From assembly GCA_942490995.1 (NCBI GenBank), contig CALOBG010000028.1, positions 46,368 through 110,367 on the forward strand: a stretch of DNA of 64,000 nt. Reading direction: 5' to 3'. Positions within the stretch are counted from its first letter, which is position 1, and the number at the start of each line of letters is the position of its first letter. Both the position numbers and the translations under genes were made by a program. This DNA is from UBA981 sp942490995 (GTDB taxonomy: Bacteria > Pseudomonadota > Gammaproteobacteria > Ga0077536). A model generated the notes under the pieces. It was not told the DNA's origin. It worked only from the letters and a program-made list of their open reading frames with translations, and made no database searches. Below are positions 17,885-26,127 of the stretch, in pieces.

Positions 17885-19246
17885 TTAAGCGCCGCGGGCG
17901 CCCGGAGCAAGGACCACCGTACTGCCGTGATGGCGAAGCAGGTGCTGACCGGCACGGTAGTAGTGCCAGGCTGCCCACAGGCCGACGAAGCCGCTCAGGA
18001 ACAGGCTCCAACGCAGGGAATCAGGGCCGAAGCGTGGCGCCAATGCATCGCTCAGGCTGCCGATCAGCCACGGTCCGAGGCCGAGTCCGACCATATTGGT
18101 GATAAAAAACAGCACGGCGACGGAAATCGCGCGCATGCGCAGGTCGACGATGCCCTGGATCTGCGCGACCGTGGGGCCGAGCCAGGCGTTGGCCACCATC
18201 AGCGGAATGGCGAACGTGATCATGGCCGAGTACGGGTTGTCGAGCACATAGCTCACCGCGCCGAACGGCACGGCTACGAGTAGGCCGCCGCCCACGGTCC
18301 ACAGGTACCAGGGCGCATGCCTCGCGCCGAGGCGGTCGGCGAGCATGCCGCCGAAAACCATGCCGATGGCGCCCGCCGCGCCCATGATCAGGCCCAGCCA
18401 CAGACCGATCTCGGCGGTGTTCATGGCATGCGAGCGGATCAGGAAGGTCGGGTACCAACCCATGGCGCCGTAGGCGACGAATGCGGCCAGCGCGCCGCCG
18501 GCCGCGCAGTGCACGAATACCGGTTCGCCACGCAGGAACCGCAGCGATTCACCGAGCGCCGGCTTATGGGTACCGGCGCTGCGATTCTCGGCCGCACCCC
18601 GCGCCGGTTCGGCGATCGTCAGCCGGACCACCAGCGCGAGTGCGATACCGGGCAGACCGACCACAAAAAACGCCATGCGCCAGCCGAAATTTTCGTTAAT
18701 CCAGCCGCCGACAAACAGGCCGAACATCAGGCCGAGTGGGATCCCGAGAGAGTAAATGCCGAAGGCGGTCGACCGTTCGCCCGGCGCGTAGTGATCGCTG
18801 AGCAGCGAAAACGCCGGTGGCGTGCAGCCGGCCTCGCCGATGCCGACCCCGACTCGGGCGGCGGCCAGCTGCCAGAAATTCTGCGCCAGCCCGCTGAGCG
18901 CCGTCATCGCGCTCCACAGTGCGAGCGCCAAGCTGATCAGATTGCGGCGGTTGCCGCGGTCCGCCCACACTGCGATCGGAATGCCCATCACCACGTAGAA
19001 CAAGGCAAACGCGAAACCGGATAACAAGCCCAGCATCTGGTCCGAAACACCCAGATCGTGTTTGATCGATTCGAGCAGGATCGACAGGATCTGGCGATCG
19101 ATGAAGTTGCAGGTGTACGCCAGCACCATCACGCCGAGCACGTAGCGACGCACGCAGTTCGGTGCGGCGCTACTGCGCGGGCCGCCGGGCGACGGTTTCC
19201 GGATCACGACGGGCCGGTTACCAGGCCGTCCAGCCGCCGTCGACAA
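17885..19246 (-). CDS. MFS transporter (spinster-like), copy 1
   Basis: This is a 453-residue, 12-helix major facilitator protein. The signature between helices 2 and 3 is WADRGNRRNLISLALALWSAM. The first helix carries FIDRQILSILLESIK, typical of the spinster/AraJ-like branch annotated for sugars, lipids or aromatic acids. It is clearly paralogous to the MFS gene at 35412-36704. Its 5' end overlaps the SDR stop by 29 bases, so it belongs to the minus-strand run starting with the NeuB-like gene. It could move a precursor or product of that pathway, but a shared role with the CoA-transferase is equally possible. Confidence 0.87.
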   Translation of the reverse strand: MSTAAGRPGNRPVVIRKPSPGGPRSSAAPNCVRRYVLGVMVLAYTCNFIDRQILSILLESIKHDLGVSDQMLGLLSGFAFALFYVVMGIPIAVWADRGNRRNLISLALALWSAMTALSGLAQNFWQLAAARVGVGIGEAGCTPPAFSLLSDHYAPGERSTAFGIYSLGIPLGLMFGLFVGGWINENFGWRMAFFVVGLPGIALALVVRLTIAEPARGAAENRSAGTHKPALGESLRFLRGEPVFVHCAAGGALAAFVAYGAMGWYPTFLIRSHAMNTAEIGLWLGLIMGAAGAIGMVFGGMLADRLGARHAPWYLWTVGGGLLVAVPFGAVSYVLDNPYSAMITFAIPLMVANAWLGPTVAQIQGIVDLRMRAISVAVLFFITNMVGLGLGPWLIGSLSDALAPRFGPDSLRWSLFLSGFVGLWAAWHYYRAGQHLLRHHGSTVVLAPGARGA

Positions 19247-20039
19247 CCAGGGTACTGCCGGTCATGTAGCTCGATGCGTCGGAGGCCAGGAACACAAACG
19301 GCCCTTCGAGTTCGTGTGGCTGACACATACGCCCGAGCGGCGAAAGCGCGTTGAACTGCTGTTCGAAGTGCGCTGGGTGATCGTTCCACACGCCGTGCGG
19401 TACCAGGCAGTTGACGCGGATCCCGCGCCGCCCGTAGAGCGTGGCCAGGTAACGCGAAAAATTGGGCACGAACGATTTGGTCGCGACGTAGTCGACCGGT
19501 TTGAAACTGGCCTGTTTGCCCGCTGCGTCGAGATACAGCGATTGATTGGGCGCCACCAGGGCGTAGGTCGACGGCACCAGGATGATATTGCCGGCGCCGC
19601 GGGCGAGCATGTGCTGGACCAGCGCCTGGGTGATCAGGAAGGTGCCGGTCATGTTGACCGACAGGGACTTGTTCCACTGTTCGAGATCGAAGGATTCGAA
19701 TGCCGAGGCGGTGGACAGATCGAGACTGCGATCGAACTTGGCGTCGATGGCGGCGAGATGGATCAGGCAATCGATCGTGGTCCAGGCGTCGGTGATCTCG
19801 ACAAGGGCCTGCGCAATGCTGTCGGTGCAGGTGATATCGAGCGTCGCTGCGCGCACCCGGTCGGGGTAGCGCGCGGCGAGGCCGTCGACGTAGTCTCGCG
19901 CGGTGTCGTCAAGGCTGAGATCGCTGAGCACCACGCGCGCACCGGCGGCCAGGCAGGCTTCGCTGACGACCCGGCCGATGAGTCCCAGCGCACCGGTGAT
20001 CAGCACGACTTTACGGGCCAGTGAAAACAGCTCAGACAT
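19218..20039 (-). CDS. Short-chain dehydrogenase/reductase in the nonulosonate-like cluster
   Basis: This is a 273-residue classical SDR. The cofactor loop is VLITGALGLIGR (TGxxxGxG) and the catalytic pair is in DYVATKSFV (YxxxK). Similar SDRs (PtmA-like) occur in Campylobacter and other flagellin or LPS sugar clusters with NeuB and NeuA homologues. It overlaps the Gfo/Idh/MocA gene upstream by 8 bases and the MFS gene downstream by 29, so translation is probably coupled. It likely oxidises or reduces a sugar intermediate. Confidence 0.88.
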   Translation of the reverse strand: MSELFSLARKVVLITGALGLIGRVVSEACLAAGARVVLSDLSLDDTARDYVDGLAARYPDRVRAATLDITCTDSIAQALVEITDAWTTIDCLIHLAAIDAKFDRSLDLSTASAFESFDLEQWNKSLSVNMTGTFLITQALVQHMLARGAGNIILVPSTYALVAPNQSLYLDAAGKQASFKPVDYVATKSFVPNFSRYLATLYGRRGIRVNCLVPHGVWNDHPAHFEQQFNALSPLGRMCQPHELEGPFVFLASDASSYMTGSTLVVDGGWTAW

Positions 20040-21027
20040 GTTTGCGTTCTCCGGCCTGACGTAACACCTCGTCGGCCATGGTCACGACGTTGCTGCCGTC
20101 GGCGAGGCTCGGTTGCGGTTCGCGTCCGTGTTCGACACATTCAAAAAAATACGCCAGCTCGGCGACGAACTGGTCGTTACGCTCGAATCCGGCGGGTACC
20201 TCGAACACGGTTGCGCTGTCCCGGTCGTGGCGAAACAACCGCGCCTGGCCGCGCTGGTAATCGATCGCGAGTTTACCCCGCGTGCCACAGATCTCGAGTT
20301 CGCGGTGCGGTGGTTTCTGAAAAAAATCGACGTGCAGATTGGCTGTTGCGCCGTTCGCGAAAGCGAACAGCATGTCCATCCCGTGCTCGGTCTGAACTTC
20401 CAGCGCCGAGCGGTCGTTGCGCAGCGCGAGAGTGCGCTGCGGCATGCCGAGAAAGGAATACAGCAGATCGAGCTCGTGGCTCAGGGTGTGGGTCGGACCG
20501 CCGCCGAGATCGGTGCGCGCCGCATAGCCGTCGCGGTAGTCCTCCCACGGATGCCAGTCCGGCAGGTAGTCGCCCCACAGCGCCCGGTAATGGACGATGT
20601 CGCCGATCTCGTCGGCCTCGATCCAGGCGCGTACCTGGCGGATGGCGGGATGGAAACGACCCATATAGGCGACCATGCAGCGCAGATCGCGCGCCGCAAC
20701 GAGGTTCGCCAGGGCGTCGGCGCCGTCGGGCGTGTGGCTGAGCGGTTTTTCGATGAACAGGTGGCAGCCGGCTTCGGCGCAGGCCAGCGCGGTGTCGAGG
20801 TGCAGCGCGGTCGGGTTGCTGATAATCGCGATCCGGGGTCGCTCGGCGAGCGCGTCGGCGAGGCGGTCATAGCTCGGCAGCTCGAAGTCGAGGGTGCGCG
20901 GCGGCAGCCGGCGCTGGCGATAAACCAGGATCTCGCGGCATCCGAGCGCGCGGGCGTTGGCGATGTGGCGCTCGCCGACCGAACCGACCCCGCACACCAG
21001 GATCGGATCAACGCTTACTGCGGACAC
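20032..21027 (-). CDS. Gfo/Idh/MocA family oxidoreductase
   Basis: This is a 331-residue NAD(P)-dependent sugar oxidoreductase. The N-terminal Rossmann fold begins ILVCGVGSVGERHIANARAL, and the segment CHLFIEKPLSHT carries the conserved EKP Lys that contacts substrate. The C-terminal domain is the usual open beta-sheet. The gene overlaps the NeuA-like gene by 13 bases and the SDR gene by 8. This tight packing argues for a sugar-acid modifying role with the other members. Confidence 0.9.
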   Translation of the reverse strand: MSAVSVDPILVCGVGSVGERHIANARALGCREILVYRQRRLPPRTLDFELPSYDRLADALAERPRIAIISNPTALHLDTALACAEAGCHLFIEKPLSHTPDGADALANLVAARDLRCMVAYMGRFHPAIRQVRAWIEADEIGDIVHYRALWGDYLPDWHPWEDYRDGYAARTDLGGGPTHTLSHELDLLYSFLGMPQRTLALRNDRSALEVQTEHGMDMLFAFANGATANLHVDFFQKPPHRELEICGTRGKLAIDYQRGQARLFRHDRDSATVFEVPAGFERNDQFVAELAYFFECVEHGREPQPSLADGSNVVTMADEVLRQAGERKHV

Positions 21028-21734
21028 ACCCAGCTCCCTGTGTCGAGCATGTGCCGGGCGCGCTCGAGGTCGGCCGGGGTATCAATATCGACGACCTCGG
21101 CGCGCTCGGTCATGATCGGCAGCACGCGGCTGCCGGTCATCGAGCGTTGCGCGGTGAGCGTCGATGTCCACATCACGTCGACCGCGCCGGTCTGCCACAG
21201 CGCCTGCGGCAGGCGCTGGCGCGGCGAGTTGTAGGGTTCGTCGATGCCGGCAACGCTGAGCAGGGGTTCGATGCGCCCGTCCGCGGTCGGCAGCCACATC
21301 TTGTAGGGGTTTTCCTGTGGGCGGCACACGCTGCGCACGCTGTCGGCGCCGGCATGGCTGCGCAGCAGATCGATTGCGCTGTCGACCAGCCCGGGCCGGC
21401 GCAGCGGCGAGGTCGGGCGTAGCTGTACGAAAACGTCAGGGGCGTTGTCGTTGGCGAGCAGCCACTGCAGGGCGTGCTCGAAAACCTCGAAATCGCGCGT
21501 GTCATCGGCGGCAAGTTCGGCGGGCCGCAGAAACGGCACGCTGGCGCCATAAGCCAGCGCGATATCGCGAATCGTTTCGGAATCGGTCGAGACCATAACG
21601 CTGTCGACGCGCGCGGCCTGCAGGGCGGCGGCGATGCTGTAGGCGATCACCGGATGACCGCCGAGGTCGGCGATGTTTTTGCCCGGCATGCCTTTCGACG
21701 TTCCCTTGGCCGGGATCAGTGCGAGGGTGGTCAA
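21015..21734 (-). CDS. Acylneuraminate cytidylyltransferase-like (CMP-nonulosonate synthetase)
   Basis: This is a 239-residue NeuA-type enzyme expected to activate a nine-carbon acidic sugar with CTP. The N-terminus has LIPAKGTSKGMPGKNI, matching the family's nucleotide-binding signature (AR/AKG..S...KN), followed by HPVIAYSIAAAL. Further blocks include VSTDSETI and QLRPTSPLR. The specificity (sialic, legionaminic or pseudaminic acid) cannot be read from sequence. It sits 22 bases after the NeuB-like gene. Confidence 0.92.
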   Translation of the reverse strand: MTTLALIPAKGTSKGMPGKNIADLGGHPVIAYSIAAALQAARVDSVMVSTDSETIRDIALAYGASVPFLRPAELAADDTRDFEVFEHALQWLLANDNAPDVFVQLRPTSPLRRPGLVDSAIDLLRSHAGADSVRSVCRPQENPYKMWLPTADGRIEPLLSVAGIDEPYNSPRQRLPQALWQTGAVDVMWTSTLTAQRSMTGSRVLPIMTERAEVVDIDTPADLERARHMLDTGSWVCPQ

Positions 21735-21756
21735 GGGCGTGTGGTCGTATTGCGGT

Positions 21757-22650
21757 TCAGGACGCCGGCTGCCATTTCATTTTTTCGCGCTGCGGCACTT
21801 CGATGTCGAGGATCTCCTGCGTTTTGCTGCGTAACACTTTCTGCGCATTGTGCAGATCGCGGGCTACGCGTCGCAGCCCGTTGGGTTCCAGCGAAGCGGC
21901 GTGATCGGTGCCTTTCCAGGTACGATCGAGGGTGAAATGACGCTCGATCCAGTGCGCACCGAGGGTGTAAGCAATCACGTCCGCGGAAATGCCGAGATGA
22001 TGACCGCTGAAACCGATCCCCGCGACCTGTTCACTGTAACGTTCTTTCAGGCGCACGATCTCGAGCAGGTTGAGATCTTCGAACGGCACCGGGTAGCCGG
22101 ACGTGGCGTGATACAGCACCAGGGACTTCATCCGCCCGGCTTGTTCAAACAGCGCGATGATGGCGGCTTCCTCGGCGCGGGTCGTCATACCCAGCGAAAG
22201 GTGGATATCGCCGCCGTAGCTGTCGCACAGAAACCGCAGCATGTCGTGATGGGTGTTCGAAGCTGACGGGATCTTGATGAATCCCGGCGCCAGCGAGGCA
22301 ATTTCGCGCGCCGAGGTCATGTCCCATACCGAGCAGCTGTAGCCGAGCTTCCACTGCTCGCAGACCGCTTTCAGATGGCGGTGGGTGTCGAGATCGAACT
22401 CCAGGTACTCGCGATGCGCCCCATAGGTATCGCCATAGGTATTGGCAGGATTGGGGTGCGGCTGGTTGTACTGTTCCGGGCTCAGCAGTTCGGACGGATT
22501 ACGTTTCTGGAACTTGACGTAATCGACTTTGCAGAAGGTCGCCGCCATCTGGATCATTTCTTCGGCGACTTCGACTTTGCCGAGATGGTTGCAGCCGATC
22601 TCGGCGACCACGCGTGGGGTTTTCATGACTGGGTTGTGTGTGGCGTCCAT
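21757..22650 (-). CDS. N-acetylneuraminate synthase-like protein lacking the SAF domain
   Basis: NeuB-type enzymes condense phosphoenolpyruvate with an amino sugar to form a nonulosonic acid. The TIM-barrel segments are VVAEIGCNHLGKVEVAEEMI, VDYVKFQKR, FIKIPSAS, LSLGMTT, LYHATSGYPVP, IGFSGHHLG and ERHFTLDRTWKGTDHAASLEP. The last contains the conserved Arg/His and HxxSL substrate region. From the chosen start the protein is 297 residues. It ends shortly after the barrel, so the C-terminal antifreeze-like SAF domain usual in NeuB, LegI and PseI is absent. ATG 22650 is chosen over 22713; the ribosome site is weak. Confidence 0.85.
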   Translation of the reverse strand: MDATHNPVMKTPRVVAEIGCNHLGKVEVAEEMIQMAATFCKVDYVKFQKRNPSELLSPEQYNQPHPNPANTYGDTYGAHREYLEFDLDTHRHLKAVCEQWKLGYSCSVWDMTSAREIASLAPGFIKIPSASNTHHDMLRFLCDSYGGDIHLSLGMTTRAEEAAIIALFEQAGRMKSLVLYHATSGYPVPFEDLNLLEIVRLKERYSEQVAGIGFSGHHLGISADVIAYTLGAHWIERHFTLDRTWKGTDHAASLEPNGLRRVARDLHNAQKVLRSKTQEILDIEVPQREKMKWQPAS

Positions 22651-22757
22651 GGTGGGCTCGCTGCTGGTATAGGGTCGTGGCGGCAGCGCTATGTTACCCA
22701 AAGTGCGGGTCAAGAGCAGGTAAAGGACGCTGCGAAACGCGCGCCCGCGCTATTTCG

Positions 22758-22763
22758 TATACT
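22758..22763 (+). promoter_or_regulatory. Candidate -10 box for the cytochrome-PQQ dehydrogenase gene
   Basis: TATACT lies 51 bases before ATG 22814 in the gap divergent from the NeuB-like gene. No convincing -35 is seen. Confidence 0.3.
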
Positions 22764-22813
22764 GGCCGACGATGATTCACGCCGCTCGATGGCGGCCGCG
22801 ACAGGGGAGCGTT

Positions 22814-24670
22814 ATGTCACGGGTCCGGTTTGATTTAGGAGTAATGCTCGTGGCGCTGTCGCTGCAGGCCGTGGTGCAGGCCGCCGAAAGCGACGGCAAG
22901 GCCGTCTATGCCAACCAGTGCGCGAGCTGTCACGATTCCGGCGCGGCGCGCACGCCGACCCGCGAAACGCTGGCGGCGATGGCCCCGGACGCAATCGTGC
23001 AGGCGCTCGAGACCGGTGCAATGCGCGTGATCGGGCAGTGGAACCTGACCGGCCCGGACCGCGTCGCGGTGGCCGAATACCTGAGCGGCGAAAGCTACGA
23101 TCCGAATTGGCGGGCCGACGCGGTCACGCGCTGCGAAAACCCGATCGCCCTGAACCCCGATCCGTTCACGCGTCCGCACTGGAACGGCTGGGGGGTGGAC
23201 GATGCCAACACGCGTTTTCAGCCCGCCGCGATGGCCGGTGTCGGCAAGGCCGACCTCGCGCAGCTCGAACTCAAATGGGTGTTTGCCTTTCCCGGTGAGA
23301 ACGTCGTTGAATCACCGCCCTCGATCGTCGACGGTGTGCTCTATACCGGCTCGCGCAGTGGCACTGTCTACGCGATGGATGCCGCCAGCGGCTGCACCTT
23401 CTGGACCTACCGCGCTGACGCGCCGATCAAAAATGCGACGCGCATCGCCGAGGTCGGCGAGCCGGCAACGCGGATGGTGTTTTTTGGCGATATCTCCGGC
23501 TGGTTGTATGCGCTGAATGCACGCACCGGCAAGCTGATCTGGAAAATCCGCGCTGACAGCCACCCGGCCGCACGCATCGTCGGCGGCGTACAGTTCCATG
23601 ATGGCGCGCTGTATATCGGTGTCTCCTCGCTCGAAGAAGGCTTGTCGATGGACCCGGACTACGCGTGTTGTTCGTTTCGCGGTTCGGTACTGAAAATCGA
23701 TGCCGCCACCGGCCGCGTGGTGTGGCAGACCTATACCATCGACCAGCCGGCCGCGCCGCAGGGCAAAAATGCGCGCGGCAAAGACACCGTCGGACCCTCC
23801 GGCGCATCGATCTGGTCGGCCGTCACCCTCGATCACAAACTCGAGCGTCTCTACGTCGCCACCAGTGACAATTATTCGCACCCGGCGACGGCAACTTCCG
23901 ACAGCATCCTCGCCCTGTCCATGGCCAGCGGCGCCATCGAATGGGTTTACCAGGGTCTGGCCAACGATGTGTGGAACTCGTCGTGCCACATCGACGAAAA
24001 CGACAACTGCCCGGACGACCAGGGACCGGACGAAGATATGGGCTCCTCGCCGATCCTGATCACCCTCGATTCCGGCCAGCGCCTGCTCGCCGCCGGCCAG
24101 AAAACCGGCATCCTGCACGTCCTCGATCCGGACCAGAACGGCAAGCTGCTGTGGCAGAAAAAAGTCGCCGAGGGCGGCATCCTCGGCGGCATCGAATGGG
24201 GACCGGCCAGCGACGGCAAACGCTTTTATGTGGCCAAGGCCGACGTCACCTGGCGTGACCAGCGCTTCATTTCCGCCGATACCGAACTCAATCCCGACAC
24301 CGGTGGCGGCATCGTCGCCATCGACGCGGTCAGCAGCGACGTTGTGTGGGAAGCGCCGCCGGTCAGCTGCGAGGGTCGCGAAATGTGCAGCCCGGGACAG
24401 ACCGCGGCGGTAACCGCCATCCCCGGGGTGGTTTTCTCCGGCTCCCTGAGTGGCGTGATGCGCGCCTTCGATGCCGACAGCGGTGCGCTGTTATGGCAGT
24501 ACGATACGGTGCGCGAGTACGAGTCTATTAATGGCGCGCACGCCGAAGGCGGCGCGATCGACGGCCCCGGCCCGGTGGTGGCGGACGGCATGGTGTTCCT
24601 GACGTCGGGTTACGCCAAGTTCGGCGGGCTGCCCGGTAACGTGCTGCTGGCCTTCGGTAAGGCCGATTAA
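22814..24670 (+). CDS. Cytochrome c-PQQ quinohemoprotein dehydrogenase (polyvinyl alcohol dehydrogenase-like)
   Basis: This is a 618-residue periplasmic alcohol dehydrogenase. ATG 22814 follows GGGGAGC. A signal peptide (to about residue 23, VVQAAES) is followed by a cytochrome c domain with heme motif CASCH (Cys36, Cys39, His40). A PQQ-binding beta-propeller follows with repeated blade motifs such as VYAMDAASGCTFW, YALNARTGKLIW and MRAFDADSGALLW. The order, cytochrome first and propeller second, matches polyvinyl alcohol dehydrogenase (cytochrome). Characterised relatives oxidise secondary alcohols and polymers. An adjacent Cys pair (YACCSF) lies in the propeller; vicinal Cys pairs are known in PQQ dehydrogenases. 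PQQ synthesis genes are not in the window. Confidence 0.88.
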   Translation: MSRVRFDLGVMLVALSLQAVVQAAESDGKAVYANQCASCHDSGAARTPTRETLAAMAPDAIVQALETGAMRVIGQWNLTGPDRVAVAEYLSGESYDPNWRADAVTRCENPIALNPDPFTRPHWNGWGVDDANTRFQPAAMAGVGKADLAQLELKWVFAFPGENVVESPPSIVDGVLYTGSRSGTVYAMDAASGCTFWTYRADAPIKNATRIAEVGEPATRMVFFGDISGWLYALNARTGKLIWKIRADSHPAARIVGGVQFHDGALYIGVSSLEEGLSMDPDYACCSFRGSVLKIDAATGRVVWQTYTIDQPAAPQGKNARGKDTVGPSGASIWSAVTLDHKLERLYVATSDNYSHPATATSDSILALSMASGAIEWVYQGLANDVWNSSCHIDENDNCPDDQGPDEDMGSSPILITLDSGQRLLAAGQKTGILHVLDPDQNGKLLWQKKVAEGGILGGIEWGPASDGKRFYVAKADVTWRDQRFISADTELNPDTGGGIVAIDAVSSDVVWEAPPVSCEGREMCSPGQTAAVTAIPGVVFSGSLSGVMRAFDADSGALLWQYDTVREYESINGAHAEGGAIDGPGPVVADGMVFLTSGYAKFGGLPGNVLLAFGKAD

Positions 24671-24714
24671 ACACACGCCGGGCTGGCCGACAGGGCCATG
24701 GGTGCCGTCCGGAA

Positions 24715-25080
24715 TCATTTGTCCTTGTTGAGCAGGCCGCCGAGCGCCGCAAACGGCTGGTGGGTGGCTTTTTCGGTTTTACTTGCCTGCATCGAGGTCT
24801 GTTGCTCGATGCGCCGCTGGTGTTCGTTATCGTGGCAGTACAGGCATAACAACTCCCAGTTGCTGCCGTCTTCCGGATTGTTGTCGTGATCGTGATCGCG
24901 GTGATGCACGGTCAGCTCGTGTAGATTGCTGCGATCGAATTCGCGCTGGCAGCGCCCGCAGATCCACGGGTATAGCTTAAGCGCTTTGGCACGGTAACCC
25001 TGCTCGCGCTGTTCGCGTTGCTGACGCGCCTCGGCGACGACGCGATCGAGTTTTGCCTCATCGATCTTTTTTGTGCTCAT
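24715..25080 (-). CDS. yajD: HNH nuclease family protein, YajD-like
   Basis: This is a 121-residue small HNH protein. A basic, Gln/Arg-rich N-terminal helix is followed by CGRC, then LTVHHRDHDHDNNPEDGSNW (the HH..N core) and LCLYCHDNEHQ. The two CxxC pairs should bind structural zinc. YajD-type proteins are widespread in Proteobacteria, and their DNA target and role are unknown. It begins 5 bases after the aldoxime dehydratase stop and is on the same strand, so it may be co-transcribed. Confidence 0.85.
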   Translation of the reverse strand: MSTKKIDEAKLDRVVAEARQQREQREQGYRAKALKLYPWICGRCQREFDRSNLHELTVHHRDHDHDNNPEDGSNWELLCLYCHDNEHQRRIEQQTSMQASKTEKATHQPFAALGGLLNKDK

Positions 25081-25085
25081 CGGTT

Positions 25086-26126
25086 TCAGTTCGGCGCTAC
25101 GATGTCTTCGACCTCAAAAAACGGCAATAGCCCGGTGGCCGGGTGACAGTTGACGTAATCGGTTTCCAGTTCATCGCGCTTTAGAATATGGACTTCGACC
25201 CAGACATGCATCTGCGGGGTGAAGCGCGGTTCGGTGTACATGCGGATGAAGCTCGCGTGCACCGCCAGGTGCGCCGGCTCGGTGCGCGCGGCGTGCTCGA
25301 TATGCCCGAGCGAAAGCAGGAACGCGAGCTGCGAACGGCGCGCGTTGGGGGCGCCGTCGTCGACGTCGAGTTCCTGGCAATCACGGATCGACAGGCAGCC
25401 GGTGGCGACCGGATCCCGCCCCAGGACTTCGACCCAGGTGCCGACCACCGGTTCCATTTCGGTTTTCCAGATCGCGAGTTCCTCGGCGCCGCAATTGCCC
25501 CAGCCCTGGCCTTCGCGGATGAAACACAGGTTGTCCGGGGTTTCGACGCGCAGGCGCCGGCCGCGGGTCTGCTGGCTGTGCGGCGCCGGCACGCTGGTCA
25601 GCGGGCTGAGGAAATCGTCTTCACTGGAGGCCGGCAGGCGGTCCCGGTAAGCGCCCCAATAGCCGAACGTCGCGCAGGGTCGCAGCGCCAGCGCCGCGGC
25701 CGAGCCGGCCTGGTCTTCGGTACCCGCGGCGTACTGAAAACGTTCGACGCGCGGGCTCAGGATTTCGCGCCAGTAACCGCTCTCGCCGCTCGCCTCGGTA
25801 CAGCATTGTTGCCACCAGGACTGTACGGCGGTGCTGTTCCACCAGCGCTGGTAGGCGGCCTCGTCGGTCCAGTAACCCATCATGATTGTGCACGCGATGC
25901 CGGCGCTATCAACGTAGGCGCAACGCTCGAGCTGTGCCGCGCCATCGCTGCCGCGCGCCAGTGCCGCGCATGTAGTGGCGAATGTCCGGGTGCGGGCTTC
26001 GTCGTCGCTCTGCACGCCGAACAGGGCGTAGACCATGCGCTGCATGGTGGCAGGGAAATCGACGACCCGGCCGGGATAGTCTTCCGGAACGCCATCGCGC
26101 GCTTTGGCGGCAGGGGTTTCGCTCAT
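25086..26126 (-). CDS. Phenylacetaldoxime dehydratase family haem protein (aldoxime dehydratase)
   Basis: Aldoxime dehydratases use ferrous haem b to turn aldoximes into nitriles. This 346-residue protein matches the family through NMGYW-type and C-terminal blocks, including MMGYWTDEAAYQRWW, ENxGSCG-like FIREGQGWGNCG, and the His-rich SLGHIEHAARTEPAHLAVHASFIRMY. The latter is where the family's haem-ligating or catalytic His residues lie. ATG 26126 follows the thiolase stop by a single base (TGATATG), with GAGGAC inside the thiolase end as ribosome site, so translation is probably coupled. No nitrile hydratase gene is near. A formamidase/acetamidase gene is 1.8 kb away. Confidence 0.85.
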   Translation of the reverse strand: MSETPAAKARDGVPEDYPGRVVDFPATMQRMVYALFGVQSDDEARTRTFATTCAALARGSDGAAQLERCAYVDSAGIACTIMMGYWTDEAAYQRWWNSTAVQSWWQQCCTEASGESGYWREILSPRVERFQYAAGTEDQAGSAAALALRPCATFGYWGAYRDRLPASSEDDFLSPLTSVPAPHSQQTRGRRLRVETPDNLCFIREGQGWGNCGAEELAIWKTEMEPVVGTWVEVLGRDPVATGCLSIRDCQELDVDDGAPNARRSQLAFLLSLGHIEHAARTEPAHLAVHASFIRMYTEPRFTPQMHVWVEVHILKRDELETDYVNCHPATGLLPFFEVEDIVAPN

Positions 26127-26127
26127 A

